From Clostridia bacterium (GTDB lineage Bacteria; Bacillota; DSM-521; Neomoorellales; Neomoorellaceae): 25,917 bases of DNA. Position numbers and translations under genes: made by a program. The stretch's first letter is position 1. Each line of letters starts with the position of its first letter. Under the pieces are notes generated by a model that saw only the letters and a program-made list of their open reading frames with translations, was not told where the DNA came from and made no database searches. Location: the NCBI GenBank assembly GCA_030445875.1, contig JASUSX010000001.1, forward strand, positions 1-25,917, written 5' to 3'. Below, in pieces: positions 1-8,185 of this stretch.

Positions 1-1110
1 CTGCCGGGGAAAAGAGGCATTGAGGGTCTCATCCTCAATAACGTCTACCCTGGCTGCTAAATCGAGCAGCGCCTGGTTTTGCAGATTAAAAGGCACAAAA
101 TCAAAAAAGCCAGCATGACCTTCAATTAAAGCCAGGGCAATTACAAAGGGCAGGCTGAATTTGGCCTCGCGGACTGTCTCTGGCTTCTTTTTATCCAGTA
201 CAGCCGCCGCCCGGTAGGTTTTTACGGTAATATGCCGTATGTCCTTTTCCCGGCCCTGGATTAGCTCATGTAATTCCAGGGCGGCGTCAATAGCCGCAAA
301 GGTATGACCGCAAGCTGCATGGCGTTTGAAATAACCGTTTTCGATCTCATAGCGCCCTCCCAGGCCCGCGGTAAGCTGATTAAGGTCATATTCGTCGGCA
401 AAGGCGCGGCAAAAACCTTCCCTCCCTTCAATAACAGTTACCGGCCCGGTAAAACCCTGGCCGGCCAGCAAGGCAGCCATTAAGCCGCCGGCTGCGGCGT
501 GACCGGCGTGCAGAAGTTTGCTCATACTCCCATCCTGCAGGAACTCAAACAGGCCCCCGGCCATAGACCCGGCCAGGCCCAGGGCCCAGGCGATCCCCTG
601 CCTTCCCAGGCCGAGTATTTTGGCTGCCGCCGCCGCGGCCCCCAGGCAGGCTACCGTACCGGTGGAATGAAAACCCCGGTACCGGTGCGAAGGGTTAATA
701 ACGCGCCCCACCCTTCCTGCCACCTCATAACCGGCTATCATAGCTGTCAGCATGGCTTCCATAGTACTCCCCGTATACTCCCCTGCGGCCAGGACGGCCG
801 GAATAATGGTAGCGCCAGGATGCAGGCCGGTGGCATAGCTGTGGGCATCGTCCACTTCATAAACGTGCCCCGCTATACCGTTGGCCAAGGCGGCCAGGGG
901 CATAGAGGTTTTTATTCCCGTTCCGATAATTGTCGCCTGGGGGTTGCCGCCAAGGCCGGCCAAGAAAGCCCTGGCCAGACCAGCCTCCCTGCTCCTGCTG
1001 CCTACCAGGGCAGCGCCCAGGTAGTCAAGGAGGCAGAGCCGGGCCCGCTCCTGTACCCGGAGAGGGATCCGGGAATAGGCTAAACTTTCGACGAACTGGC
1101 TCAAGACCAT
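1..1110 (-). CDS. MmgE/PrpD family protein (3' end beyond window)
   Basis: The reading frame is open from the ATG at 1110 to the window edge, giving 370 residues of a family that is usually about 450, so the C-terminal part is missing. The sequence has the family's N-terminal helical domain, with stretches such as LDYLGAALVGSRS, NGIAGHVYEVDDAHS and GLHPGATIIPA, and later HAACGHTFAAIDAA. GGGAG lies 6 bases before the ATG. Known members include 2-methylcitrate dehydratase, cis-aconitate decarboxylase and iminodisuccinate epimerase, so the fold is clear but the reaction is not. There is no methylcitrate synthase or lyase nearby, so the 2-methylcitrate cycle is not supported. As the visible last gene of the TTT-transporter operon it probably acts on the imported carboxylate or a product of it; that is inference. 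Confidence 0.9.
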   Translation of the reverse strand, partial: MVLSQFVESLAYSRIPLRVQERARLCLLDYLGAALVGSRSREAGLARAFLAGLGGNPQATIIGTGIKTSMPLAALANGIAGHVYEVDDAHSYATGLHPGATIIPAVLAAGEYTGSTMEAMLTAMIAGYEVAGRVGRVINPSHRYRGFHSTGTVACLGAAAAAAKILGLGRQGIAWALGLAGSMAGGLFEFLQDGSMSKLLHAGHAAAGGLMAALLAGQGFTGPVTVIEGREGFCRAFADEYDLNQLTAGLGGRYEIENGYFKRHAACGHTFAAIDAALELHELIQGREKDIRHITVKTYRAAAVLDKKKPETVREAKFSLPFVIALALIEGHAGFFDFVPFNLQNQALLDLAARVDVIEDETLNASFPRQ

Positions 1111-1165
1111 TGTTGCTCCCTGCTTGCTGGGCAAGACATCAGCCTCCCCTGGAAATACTATTTGC

Positions 1166-1213
1166 GAGGGGTATATCCCTGCAACCCGGCCCGGTTACAG
1201 GATATACCCCCTC
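1166..1213 (-). other. Intergenic stem-loop between tctC and the MmgE/PrpD gene
   Basis: Two arms, gaggggtatat at 1166-1176 and atataccccctc at 1202-1213, pair with one bulge. An inner imperfect stem (ctg/cag and aacc/ggtt) closes around 1179-1200. No clear U-run follows on the minus strand, so it is not a convincing intrinsic terminator. It may stabilise or process the transcript between the abundant binding-protein message and the enzyme gene downstream. Confidence 0.45.
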
Positions 1214-1227
1214 CCTCAACTCTACCT

Positions 1228-2268
1228 TTACTTCTTCTTTAAGAGATTGGCTTTCTCTAACAGCTTGTAATAGTAATCGTCCTGTTTCTTCATGTATTCC
1301 TTGGCACTCTTATAGTCCTGGTAAAACTCATCGGAACCGGAACTCTTAATATACTCCTTAAACTTCGGGTCCTCCATGCCCTTCTTGAAGGCGTCGTGGA
1401 GGATTTTAATCCTCTCCTCCGGGGTACCCTTGGGGGCTAAAATAAAGCGAATGGTCATAAACTCCAGGTTAATGCCCTTTTCCTTAAAAGTAGGCACGTC
1501 GGGAAAAGCTTCGTTACGTTTATCCGACATAACCGCCAGCAGGCGCACGTTGCCGGCCTGGATCTGCGAGAAAAATTCATTGGGGCCACCAATGGCCGCG
1601 TCCAGGTTACCCCCGGCGAGTTCCAATATTCCCTTGGCAGCACCGCCGGGGTCGGGGACAAAATTCAGTTTAATGCCGGTTTCCATTTCTAAAGCCACAG
1701 CCGACAGGTGGATGTTACTGCCGATGCTGCTCACGCCAACATTTAATTTACCGGGATTCTTTTTGGCGTAATCGATGAACTCCTCGATGGTTTTGAAGGG
1801 GCTATTCTTAGGGACGCCTACAGCATAAGTATTAGCCTGGTAACCAATAACCGGCTCGTAGTCCTGGGAGCTGTAGGGCATACGCCCCTGGGGCTTCAGG
1901 GCGGCAATTGTGGAGGTGCAGGTGGCTATGGTATAGCCATCGTTTTTAGCCGTGGCCAGCTGGGTCAAACCAGTGGCGCTGGCCCCGCCTTCAACATTGG
2001 TGGGGACAATCGACTGGCCCAGGGGCTTTTCGGAGAGCTGGGCAATGAGCCGCGCCGCCACGTCCGAACCGCCGCCGGCGGCATAGGGAATAATAAAGCT
2101 AATGGGTTTGGTCGGGAACTTTTCCCCGGCAGCGCTGCCCTGCTCCTTTTTTTCACCCTGTCCCGAGGTAGCCCCCTGCTGCTTGCCGCTACTACAACCG
2201 GTAACAGCGACGGTCAAAAGCAGTATCAAGGCTAGTAATAGATTCGTTGTTTTTCCAATCCTTAACAT
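1228..2268 (-). CDS. tctC: TTT-family transporter substrate-binding lipoprotein (TctC/Bug type)
   Basis: This 346-residue protein starts with a lipoprotein signal peptide: a basic start, a leucine-rich core, and lipobox VTGC with Cys25 as the lipidated residue. A polar linker follows, then the Bug-type fold, with FIIPYAAGGGSDVAARL at about 58-74 typical of tripartite tricarboxylate transporter receptors. It would sit on the outer face of the membrane and deliver a carboxylate to the TctA/TctB membrane pair encoded just upstream. AGGAGG stands 7 bases before the ATG. Bug proteins bind many carboxylates (citrate, glutarate, terephthalate, nicotinate and others), so the substrate is not known from sequence. 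The gene follows tctA after about 100 bp in which I see no other element. Confidence 0.93.
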   Translation of the reverse strand: MLRIGKTTNLLLALILLLTVAVTGCSSGKQQGATSGQGEKKEQGSAAGEKFPTKPISFIIPYAAGGGSDVAARLIAQLSEKPLGQSIVPTNVEGGASATGLTQLATAKNDGYTIATCTSTIAALKPQGRMPYSSQDYEPVIGYQANTYAVGVPKNSPFKTIEEFIDYAKKNPGKLNVGVSSIGSNIHLSAVALEMETGIKLNFVPDPGGAAKGILELAGGNLDAAIGGPNEFFSQIQAGNVRLLAVMSDKRNEAFPDVPTFKEKGINLEFMTIRFILAPKGTPEERIKILHDAFKKGMEDPKFKEYIKSSGSDEFYQDYKSAKEYMKKQDDYYYKLLEKANLLKKK

Positions 2269-2367
2269 CTCTTTCCCTCCTACTCTTAGACTTTCTAACC
2301 TTCCAAACTAAAACGCTGGCAACCCCCATACAAGCTCCCGCTACCACCTCCTTCGTTCCAAGCAGGT

Positions 2368-3861
2368 CTAGGCCACAACCTCATCCGGCTTACGGGCCAA
2401 CAGCCTTTTCAAGAAAGGCCAGGAGAAATAAATAGCTGTAAGCAGGAAAATGGCTAACGAACCCGGGCGGGTAAAGAAAATCGCCAGGGAACCATGGCTC
2501 ATAAGCAGGCTGCGGCGCAGGCTGACTTCCGCCAGCGGCCCCAGGACCACGCCGATTACCATGGGAGCCGTTGGAAACTCAAAGACACGCATCAGGTAAC
2601 CAAGGATGCCAAAGACTATCATGGTTAAAACGCTAAAGTAGGTGTTCGTTACGGCAAAGGAGCCGACAATGCACAGGGCGGTAATAATCGGCAGGAGCAT
2701 ATTCATGGGAATGGAGATCATGCGGGCAAACACGCGGGCACCCGCCAGGCCTATAATTAACATGAAGACGTTATTGACAGCCAGGCTCATAAAGATGGAA
2801 TAAACCAGCTCGGGTTGTTCCTTAAATAGCATCGGTCCCGGGATGACGTTGTGCATCATAAAGGCGCCCATCATTACCGCCATGGTGCCACTCCCTGGTA
2901 TGCCTAAGGTCAAAGTAGGTATCAGGCTCCCCCCGGTGACGGCGTTATTGGCGGTCTCGCAGGAAGCTACCCCTTCGATTACACCGGTGCCAAACTTCTC
3001 CGGGTGTTTGGAATTCTGCCGGGCGTCAGTATAGGCCATAAAGGCGGCAATGGTAGCCCCCTCGCCGGGCAGAGCCCCGATAATGGTACCGATCACCGAA
3101 GAACGCAGGAAAATACCATGTAAACCCTTCAGTTCCTGCCAGGTAGGTAACAGTCCCTTTATTTGCTGGGTAATCTTACGGCCGTATTCCGACTGGTGGA
3201 CCTGCATCAGGACCTCCCCCAGGCCATAAAGGCCGATCATCACGGGAACAAAATTCAGGCCACTCATCATCTCAGGGTTGTCAAAACTGAAGCGATCCAC
3301 CCCTGTTACCGGGTCCAGGCCGATAACGGAGATCAAGAGGCCCAAGAAGACGGAAACCGCGCCCTTAACCGGCGACTTGGTTGTCGAGGTAGCAATGCTC
3401 ACCAGGCCGAAGAAAGCCAGGGCAAAGTATTCGGGAGCAGCAAACTTCAAAGCTACCGCCGCCAGGATGGGGGCAAAGATAATCAGTATGATGTTGCTAA
3501 AGATACCGCCGTAGAAGGACCCGATGGCAGCGATGCCGATGGCCTTGCCGCCCTCACCCCGCTGGGCCATGGCATAGCCATCCAGGCCGGTCATAATGGC
3601 CGCCGGCGTGCCCGGTACATTCACCAGCACAGCGGAGACAGTGCCGCCGTTCATCGCCCCGCAGTAAATCCCCAGCATGAGCATGATGGCTAAATCGACC
3701 GGCACCCCGAAGGTGATTGGCAACAGGATAGCTACGGCCATGGTCGCAGTAAGGCCCGGCAAGGCACCTACAATGGTGCCGATCAGCGAGCCTAAAAACA
3801 TTAACAACAAACCCAGAGGGCTAAATACAGACCCGGCAGCCGCTACCAGATGTTCGAGCAC
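2368..3861 (-). CDS. tctA: TTT-family transporter large membrane subunit (TctA)
   Basis: This polytopic membrane protein of about 497 residues has the TctA hallmarks: GALPGLTATMAVAILLPITF near residues 32-51, NVPGTPAAIMTGLDGYAMA near 81-99, and a second similar motif, GALPGEGATIAAF, in the C-terminal half that reflects the internal duplication of the family. It forms the ion-driven translocation path with TctB. The frame can be extended to a GTG at 3870, but a GTG at 3861 sits 6 bases after GAGGTG, a better ribosome binding site, so I chose 3861. It lies 30 bp after tctB and precedes tctC, in the order small subunit, large subunit, receptor. Length and motifs are normal. Confidence 0.94.
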   Translation of the reverse strand: MLEHLVAAAGSVFSPLGLLLMFLGSLIGTIVGALPGLTATMAVAILLPITFGVPVDLAIMLMLGIYCGAMNGGTVSAVLVNVPGTPAAIMTGLDGYAMAQRGEGGKAIGIAAIGSFYGGIFSNIILIIFAPILAAVALKFAAPEYFALAFFGLVSIATSTTKSPVKGAVSVFLGLLISVIGLDPVTGVDRFSFDNPEMMSGLNFVPVMIGLYGLGEVLMQVHQSEYGRKITQQIKGLLPTWQELKGLHGIFLRSSVIGTIIGALPGEGATIAAFMAYTDARQNSKHPEKFGTGVIEGVASCETANNAVTGGSLIPTLTLGIPGSGTMAVMMGAFMMHNVIPGPMLFKEQPELVYSIFMSLAVNNVFMLIIGLAGARVFARMISIPMNMLLPIITALCIVGSFAVTNTYFSVLTMIVFGILGYLMRVFEFPTAPMVIGVVLGPLAEVSLRRSLLMSHGSLAIFFTRPGSLAIFLLTAIYFSWPFLKRLLARKPDEVVA

Positions 3862-3891
3862 AATAATCACCTCGCAGACTAGTGTAAATTA

Positions 3892-4359
3892 TTAAAAACC
3901 TAACAGGCCCGCAGGGAAAGGAACCTTCAAAAACGTGACGAAGATGAAATAAATTACTACTGTGACCCCAAGGGCGAGCAGTAATCCCTGGATCTTGTTT
4001 TTAACGCACAGCAGCAACATTGACAGTAATAAGTATAGCAAAGTTCCTAAAATAAAGCCTAAAAATTCCATTGTATAGATATACAGATAGATGAAAGCTA
4101 TAAATATCAGCAACACTAGCATATCTTTGCCGCCTGGCAGGGAAAGGAGATCAACCTTTTTCCTGATAAAGGGCAGGGTTAACAGGGTTACCCCACAGAT
4201 GAACAGGCCGATGCTTATTACCAGGGGAAAGAAGCTGGCCCGCATCAGAAGAAGCTTCTCTGTCGCAGGAATGGCTTCACTCCCCTTATAAAGGAAAATA
4301 CTCAGGATAAAGATCGCTGCACCGCTAAGAAAATTTTTGTCGCGATAGATACTAGTCAT
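3892..4359 (-). CDS. tctB: TTT-family transporter small membrane subunit (TctB)
   Basis: A 155-residue hydrophobic protein with four predicted membrane segments: around FLSGAAIFILSIFL, ASFFPLVISIGLFICG, MLVLLIFIAFIYLYIY and the C-terminal LLALGVTVVIYFIFVTF stretch. This matches the length and layout of the TctB family, which is poorly conserved in sequence. It partners TctA, whose gene comes next. Its ATG overlaps the stop of the 2-oxoacid oxidoreductase gamma gene as ATGA, with AAGGAGGTG just upstream, so transporter and oxidoreductase are likely translated from one message. Confidence 0.9.
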   Translation of the reverse strand: MTSIYRDKNFLSGAAIFILSIFLYKGSEAIPATEKLLLMRASFFPLVISIGLFICGVTLLTLPFIRKKVDLLSLPGGKDMLVLLIFIAFIYLYIYTMEFLGFILGTLLYLLLSMLLLCVKNKIQGLLLALGVTVVIYFIFVTFLKVPFPAGLLGF

Positions 4360-4925
4360 AAAATTGCACCTCCTTCGCGAGCCATTAACATTGTTCTCCC
4401 GTATGCGTACCCCTCCTCTAAAGCCTTAAGGTCAACAGTGGTCGCATCCCCTTCCCCTGTATCCCTTACAGCCGCCTGGAGGCCCTGATAGCTTACCAGG
4501 CCAGTTAGCGCCGCCATGGCGCCGAGCATGACCATGCCGGCTGCCGCGCGCTGGCCCAGTTTCGTTTCTGCTATGTCGGTAGCCGGGATACGGTAGACGT
4601 TTTTTATCTGCGGCGGCATTGCTGCAACTAAGGTGCTGTCGATGAGGACCTGGCCTTGCTCCGGGTTTACTTCCGACAAGTAGCGATCCCGCGCCTGTTC
4701 GGACATTAAAATCATGATGTCCGGTGTCAGGGCCCGGGGATAATCTATTTCTGCATCACTAATAACAACCTCCGTACGGCAAGCACCGCCCCTGGCCACC
4801 GGGCCGTTGGATTGGTTCTGAGCTACCATCTTGTTGTCGTATAAACCGGCGGCGGTGCAGACTACTATACCCATTGAGATAATACCCTGGCTACCGAAAC
4901 CGGCAGCTACAAATTCCTGGCGCAT
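4356..4925 (-). CDS. korC: 2-oxoacid:ferredoxin oxidoreductase, gamma subunit
   Basis: A 189-residue protein of the pyruvate/ketoisovalerate oxidoreductase catalytic gamma family. It opens with the glycine-rich GFGSQGIISMG motif (residues 9-19) and carries SNGPVARGGACRTEVVIS (about 39-56), the usual signature. It forms part of a four-subunit enzyme that oxidatively decarboxylates a 2-oxoacid to acyl-CoA, CO2 and two reduced ferredoxins in the cytoplasm. AAAGGAG precedes the ATG. It follows the ferredoxin-like delta gene by 19 bp and overlaps tctB by four bases. The kor symbol is used for the subunit type; the real substrate (2-oxoglutarate, branched 2-oxoacid or other) is unknown. Confidence 0.93.
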   Translation of the reverse strand: MRQEFVAAGFGSQGIISMGIVVCTAAGLYDNKMVAQNQSNGPVARGGACRTEVVISDAEIDYPRALTPDIMILMSEQARDRYLSEVNPEQGQVLIDSTLVAAMPPQIKNVYRIPATDIAETKLGQRAAAGMVMLGAMAALTGLVSYQGLQAAVRDTGEGDATTVDLKALEEGYAYGRTMLMAREGGAIL

Positions 4926-4944
4926 TTTGGACTCTCCTTTGCCT

Positions 4945-5154
4945 TTAGCTTAATACTTCGATGGCCATATCCGGGCAAAAGTACTCGCAGCGCAGGCATT
5001 GGGTGCATCTTTCTGGATAAGCTACCTCCGGTATAAAGTAGCCCTGCTGGCCCTTTTGGGAGGACATGGTCAAAACCCCTTCCTTACAGGACAACAGGCA
5101 GAGTTTGCACCCCTTACAAAGGTTGGCATCGATGTTTATACTGGTAGCAGGCAT
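4945..5154 (-). CDS. korD: 2-oxoacid:ferredoxin oxidoreductase, ferredoxin-like delta subunit
   Basis: This 69-residue protein carries two [4Fe-4S] binding motifs of the form CX2CX2CX3C: CKGCKLCLLSC (from residue 13) and CTQCLRCEYFC near the C-terminus. It is the electron-transfer subunit that passes electrons from the TPP-containing core to free ferredoxin. The ATG follows the beta-subunit stop directly (TAAATG), and the AAGGAGG ribosome binding site lies inside the end of the beta gene, which implies coupled translation. The gene order alpha-beta-delta-gamma here differs from the common arrangement in which the delta gene comes first. Confidence 0.93.
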   Translation of the reverse strand: MPATSINIDANLCKGCKLCLLSCKEGVLTMSSQKGQQGYFIPEVAYPERCTQCLRCEYFCPDMAIEVLS

Positions 5155-5973
5155 TTACTTTTCCTCCTTGAGGCGGTCGATAAGTTCATGGGTCCGGGCG
5201 GCAAACTCGGGCCGAATCGCGGCCAGGAAATCTCCCACCAGGGTCCGGCCTTCCCTTTCGGCCGGGCTAAGTAAATCCATCTCCTCCTGGGTAATATAGT
5301 TTTGTTGCATCCATTCCACCAATTGCACCGGGTCACTGCTGCCTTGAATGTACAGGCCCGACTGGGCGGGACACGGGCTGACTACTTCGACAAAGGCAAA
5401 CCCCGGGTGCTGGATTGCTTTCTTGATAGCATTGAGCAATTGCCAGGGGTGAGCCGTCGTCCACCGGGAAATGAAAGTCGCACCGGCGGCCCGGGCGAGT
5501 TCGCAGGCATCGAAGGGGGGTTCTATCTTGCCATAGGGCGAAGTAACGGTGATCGCCCCCGCCGGGGTAGTCGGGGCAACCTGACCGCCAGTCATACCGT
5601 AAATCTGGTTGTTGAGCATGATAACCGCCAGGTCGATGTTACGGTGGGCCGCGTGGATAAAGTGGTTACCACCTATGGCTACACAGTCGCCGTCACCGGT
5701 AAAGACGAGCACTTTACGCTCGGGATTCGTGAGCTTCAGGCCCATGGCCGCCGGTAGAGCGCGGCCGTGGGGCACCTTCATAAAATCCACATTGAAATAT
5801 GTAGCAATCCAGCTACTGCAACCGACACCGCCCAGGGTACAAACCCGGTCCAGGATGCCCAACTCATCGATAGCCCGGGCCGTCATTTGGACCACAATGC
5901 CGTCACCGCAGCCGGGACAGAAGGTGAAAGGGAGTTGTTCCGTTCGTAAAACCCTTTGGGCCAGGCTATGCAT
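5155..5973 (-). CDS. korB: 2-oxoacid:ferredoxin oxidoreductase, beta subunit (TPP-binding)
   Basis: A 272-residue thiamine-diphosphate-binding subunit. From the chosen start it shows CPGCG at 19-23, GVGCSSW at 49-55, the TPP/magnesium motif GDGD at 93-96 and NNQIYGMTGGQ at 121-131, all diagnostic of the KorB/PorB family. The frame can be extended upstream to 6024, but the ATG at 5973 has a strong AAAGGAGG site and overlaps the alpha stop as TGATG, so the shorter start is preferred. With the alpha subunit it forms the active site where the 2-oxoacid is decarboxylated and joined to CoA. Length is typical for the family. Confidence 0.95.
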   Translation of the reverse strand: MHSLAQRVLRTEQLPFTFCPGCGDGIVVQMTARAIDELGILDRVCTLGGVGCSSWIATYFNVDFMKVPHGRALPAAMGLKLTNPERKVLVFTGDGDCVAIGGNHFIHAAHRNIDLAVIMLNNQIYGMTGGQVAPTTPAGAITVTSPYGKIEPPFDACELARAAGATFISRWTTAHPWQLLNAIKKAIQHPGFAFVEVVSPCPAQSGLYIQGSSDPVQLVEWMQQNYITQEEMDLLSPAEREGRTLVGDFLAAIRPEFAARTHELIDRLKEEK

Positions 5974-7112
5974 CAGCGACAACCTCCTTTGATGGCGGCC
6001 AGGATTTCGGCGGGGATGTGGCACTTGCCGTCGAGCTTCGGCAGGGGAATTACTTCACAGGCACCACCACTCGCCCGCTCCACCTCCAGGGCGATACGGC
6101 CGATATTCATCTCCGGCACCAGAATCCTCTGGGCCCTGGCGGCTACGGCTTTTACCTGCTTAGCCGGGAAGGGCCACAGGGTATTCAGTTTAAGCAGTCC
6201 TGCCTTCCAGCCTTGTTCCCTGGCATCTTTAACCGCCCGCCTGGCGCAACGGGCTACCGAACCATAACATACTACTATCGTGGTGGCGTCCTCGGTATAA
6301 AGCTCCTCAACTTCACAAATGGCCCCGGCATTTTTTTCTATTTTATCCGTCAGCCGCCGGATAAGGGCGGCCCCTTCTTTACCTTTGGCCCGGAAACCCT
6401 TCTCATTATGCACCTGGGATATAACGCAGAGTTTATAGCCTGTGTTAAAGGCTGGCATGGGTGGTATGCCATCGGCGTCGGGCTTAAAGGTCAAAAACTC
6501 TGCCGGCGGCACAGCAGGCTGTTTCCGGTTGACGACCGCGATCTGATCCGCCGGGGGGATATAAACCCTTTCCCGCGTATGGGCCACTATCTCATCGGCA
6601 AGGACAATCACGGGTACACGATACCTTTCCGCCAGGTTAAAGGCTTTGATAGTGAATTCAAACATCTCCTGGGAGGTAGAGGGGGCCAGGGCGATCAGGC
6701 TGTAGTCGCCGTTAGCACCATACCTGGCCTGAAAAACATCCCCCTGGGAAGGGGCCGTAGACTGGCCGGAAGCTGGCCCGCCCCGCTGGACATCAACGAT
6801 GACGCAGGGTGTTTCCGTAATGGCGGCCAGGCCGATACCGTCCTGCATCAGGCAAAAACCGGGCCCGCTGGTAGCCGTCATAGCCTTCCAGCCACCCCAG
6901 GAGGCGCCCACTAAGGCGATTACGGAGGCCAGCTCATCCTCCATTTGCACAAAAATTCCCCCTGCGGGTGGCAGCTGCCGGGCCATGCCTTCGGCGATCT
7001 CGCTGGCCGGTTCAATGGGATAGCCAGTATAGAATCTACAACCTGCCGCCAGGGCCCCCTCAACGCACGCCTCATTTCCCTGCATTATTTTGATAGTTCC
7101 CCCTGTTGCCAC
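5973..7112 (-). CDS. korA: 2-oxoacid:ferredoxin oxidoreductase, alpha subunit
   Basis: This 379-residue protein contains the pyrimidine-binding and transketolase-like domains of the KorA family: MQGNEACVEGALAAGC at 10-25, the substrate-loop motif YPIEPASE at 31-38, TSGPGFCLMQDG at 81-92 and VQRGGPASGQST at 108-119. In most relatives the loop reads YPITPSSE, so the Thr-to-Glu change at residue 34 is notable and may alter substrate choice. The start is a GTG 7 bases after AGGGGGTC; an ATG nine codons later (MQGNEA) is possible and closer to where many homologues begin. It follows the LDH2-family gene by two bases, which suggests that the dehydrogenase supplies its 2-oxoacid. Confidence 0.93.
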   Translation of the reverse strand: MATGGTIKIMQGNEACVEGALAAGCRFYTGYPIEPASEIAEGMARQLPPAGGIFVQMEDELASVIALVGASWGGWKAMTATSGPGFCLMQDGIGLAAITETPCVIVDVQRGGPASGQSTAPSQGDVFQARYGANGDYSLIALAPSTSQEMFEFTIKAFNLAERYRVPVIVLADEIVAHTRERVYIPPADQIAVVNRKQPAVPPAEFLTFKPDADGIPPMPAFNTGYKLCVISQVHNEKGFRAKGKEGAALIRRLTDKIEKNAGAICEVEELYTEDATTIVVCYGSVARCARRAVKDAREQGWKAGLLKLNTLWPFPAKQVKAVAARAQRILVPEMNIGRIALEVERASGGACEVIPLPKLDGKCHIPAEILAAIKGGCR

Positions 7113-7114
7113 TT

Positions 7115-8185
7115 TTAGACCCCCTGTATTAAAACGTCTGCGCCCACTTCGCGGGCTGTCGCCAATAGCTTGTTAAAGAGCGGTTCACTTAAAGGTATCC
7201 CCTGCTGCTGGCGTTCCAGCATTTTTTCCGCTTCCATTTCCCCGGGCAGGTAGATTTTTTCTACCCCTGCCGCCAGGGGAACCCCTTTCAGGCGGGAACA
7301 GAGGTCCTCCATCCGGGTGCTAAATTCTTCCCGGGAAAGGAAACTACCAGTGTCCAGGGCCATCAGAAGGTTGCCGATGTTCTTTTTCTCCAGGCCACCC
7401 CTGGGGTTTTCCAGGTACATCGGCGTAATCAGGTCAGCATAGGCAGCACCGCCCAGGACCCCGCAAAGAATATCCACCACCAAAGCCAGGCCGTAACCTT
7501 TAGGCCCCCCCAGGGGGAATAGCGACCCTTGCAGTGCCTCCCTGGGATCAGTCGTTATCTGGCCCTGGCTATCAACGGCCCAATCCGGAGGAATTGGTTT
7601 TCCTGCCGCTGCCGCCAGGCGGATTTTCCCCCTGGCTACGGTACTGGTGGCCATATCTAAAACGACCATCCCGTACCGGCCCGCTGGGACGGCAACGGAA
7701 ATGGGGTTGGTACCCAGTAACGCCCGGCGCCCACCCCAGGGCGCCATGGCCGGGGGAGCGTTAGTGAGGGCCACACCAATATAACCCTCCCTGGCCATCA
7801 TGCTGGTGTAGTAGGCTGCAGCACCAAAATGATTGGTGTTTTTAATGGCCACTAAACCGAGCCCGCTTTCCCTGGCCTTTACCAGGCACATCTTAGTTGC
7901 TTCTACGGCGACTACCTGACCCAGGCTGTTTTCAGCATCAATCCAGGCCAGGTTCTTTGCTTCTTTGATTAGCCGCCAATGCGCCACAGGGTTAACCAAA
8001 CCATTGCGAATCCGGTTAACATAAACCGGCAAGCGGGAGATACCATGGGAATCAATACCCCGCAAATTAGCCCAGACTAAGGAATGGCTTACCAACTCAG
8101 CTTCCTCTGGCGGCACCCCTGCGGCCTGTAAAACCTTACTGCCGAATTCCTGCAGGGATGACGGCCGGTAAAACTTGTTTGTCAT
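7115..8185 (-). CDS. LDH2-family (malate/L-lactate/sulfolactate-type) dehydrogenase
   Basis: A 356-residue NAD(P)-dependent 2-hydroxyacid dehydrogenase of the Ldh_2 family. It has the conserved DSHGISR motif (45-51, catalytic His48), NTNHFGAAAYY, GTNPISVAVPA, LDMATSTVARGKI and GGPKGYGLALVVDIL. The family covers malate, L-lactate, ureidoglycolate, sulfolactate and delta-1-piperideine-2-carboxylate enzymes; motifs alone do not pick one. Its ATG overlaps the upstream dehydrogenase stop as ATGA, and the 2-oxoacid oxidoreductase begins right after it. I infer that it oxidises an imported 2-hydroxyacid to the 2-oxoacid used by that complex. Confidence 0.92.
   Translation of the reverse strand: MTNKFYRPSSLQEFGSKVLQAAGVPPEEAELVSHSLVWANLRGIDSHGISRLPVYVNRIRNGLVNPVAHWRLIKEAKNLAWIDAENSLGQVVAVEATKMCLVKARESGLGLVAIKNTNHFGAAAYYTSMMAREGYIGVALTNAPPAMAPWGGRRALLGTNPISVAVPAGRYGMVVLDMATSTVARGKIRLAAAAGKPIPPDWAVDSQGQITTDPREALQGSLFPLGGPKGYGLALVVDILCGVLGGAAYADLITPMYLENPRGGLEKKNIGNLLMALDTGSFLSREEFSTRMEDLCSRLKGVPLAAGVEKIYLPGEMEAEKMLERQQQGIPLSEPLFNKLLATAREVGADVLIQGV

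Noticed and set aside
1..1110. A methylcitrate-cycle prpD
   Set aside because: No methylcitrate synthase, lyase or propionyl-CoA gene is near; the MmgE/PrpD family includes other reactions, so only the family is called.
499..1349. Two overlapping plus-strand open frames near the left end
   Set aside because: They are antisense to the MmgE/PrpD gene and to the end of tctC; neither product resembles a protein family.
5974..6024. N-terminal extension of the oxidoreductase beta subunit
   Set aside because: It would overlap the alpha gene by over 50 bases; the ATG at 5973 has AAAGGAGG and a TGATG overlap, and homologues start near there.
6018..6914. A 298-residue plus-strand open frame
   Set aside because: It lies wholly antisense to the korA gene, has no family features and no ribosome binding site of note; high GC codon bias on the real strand leaves the opposite frame open.
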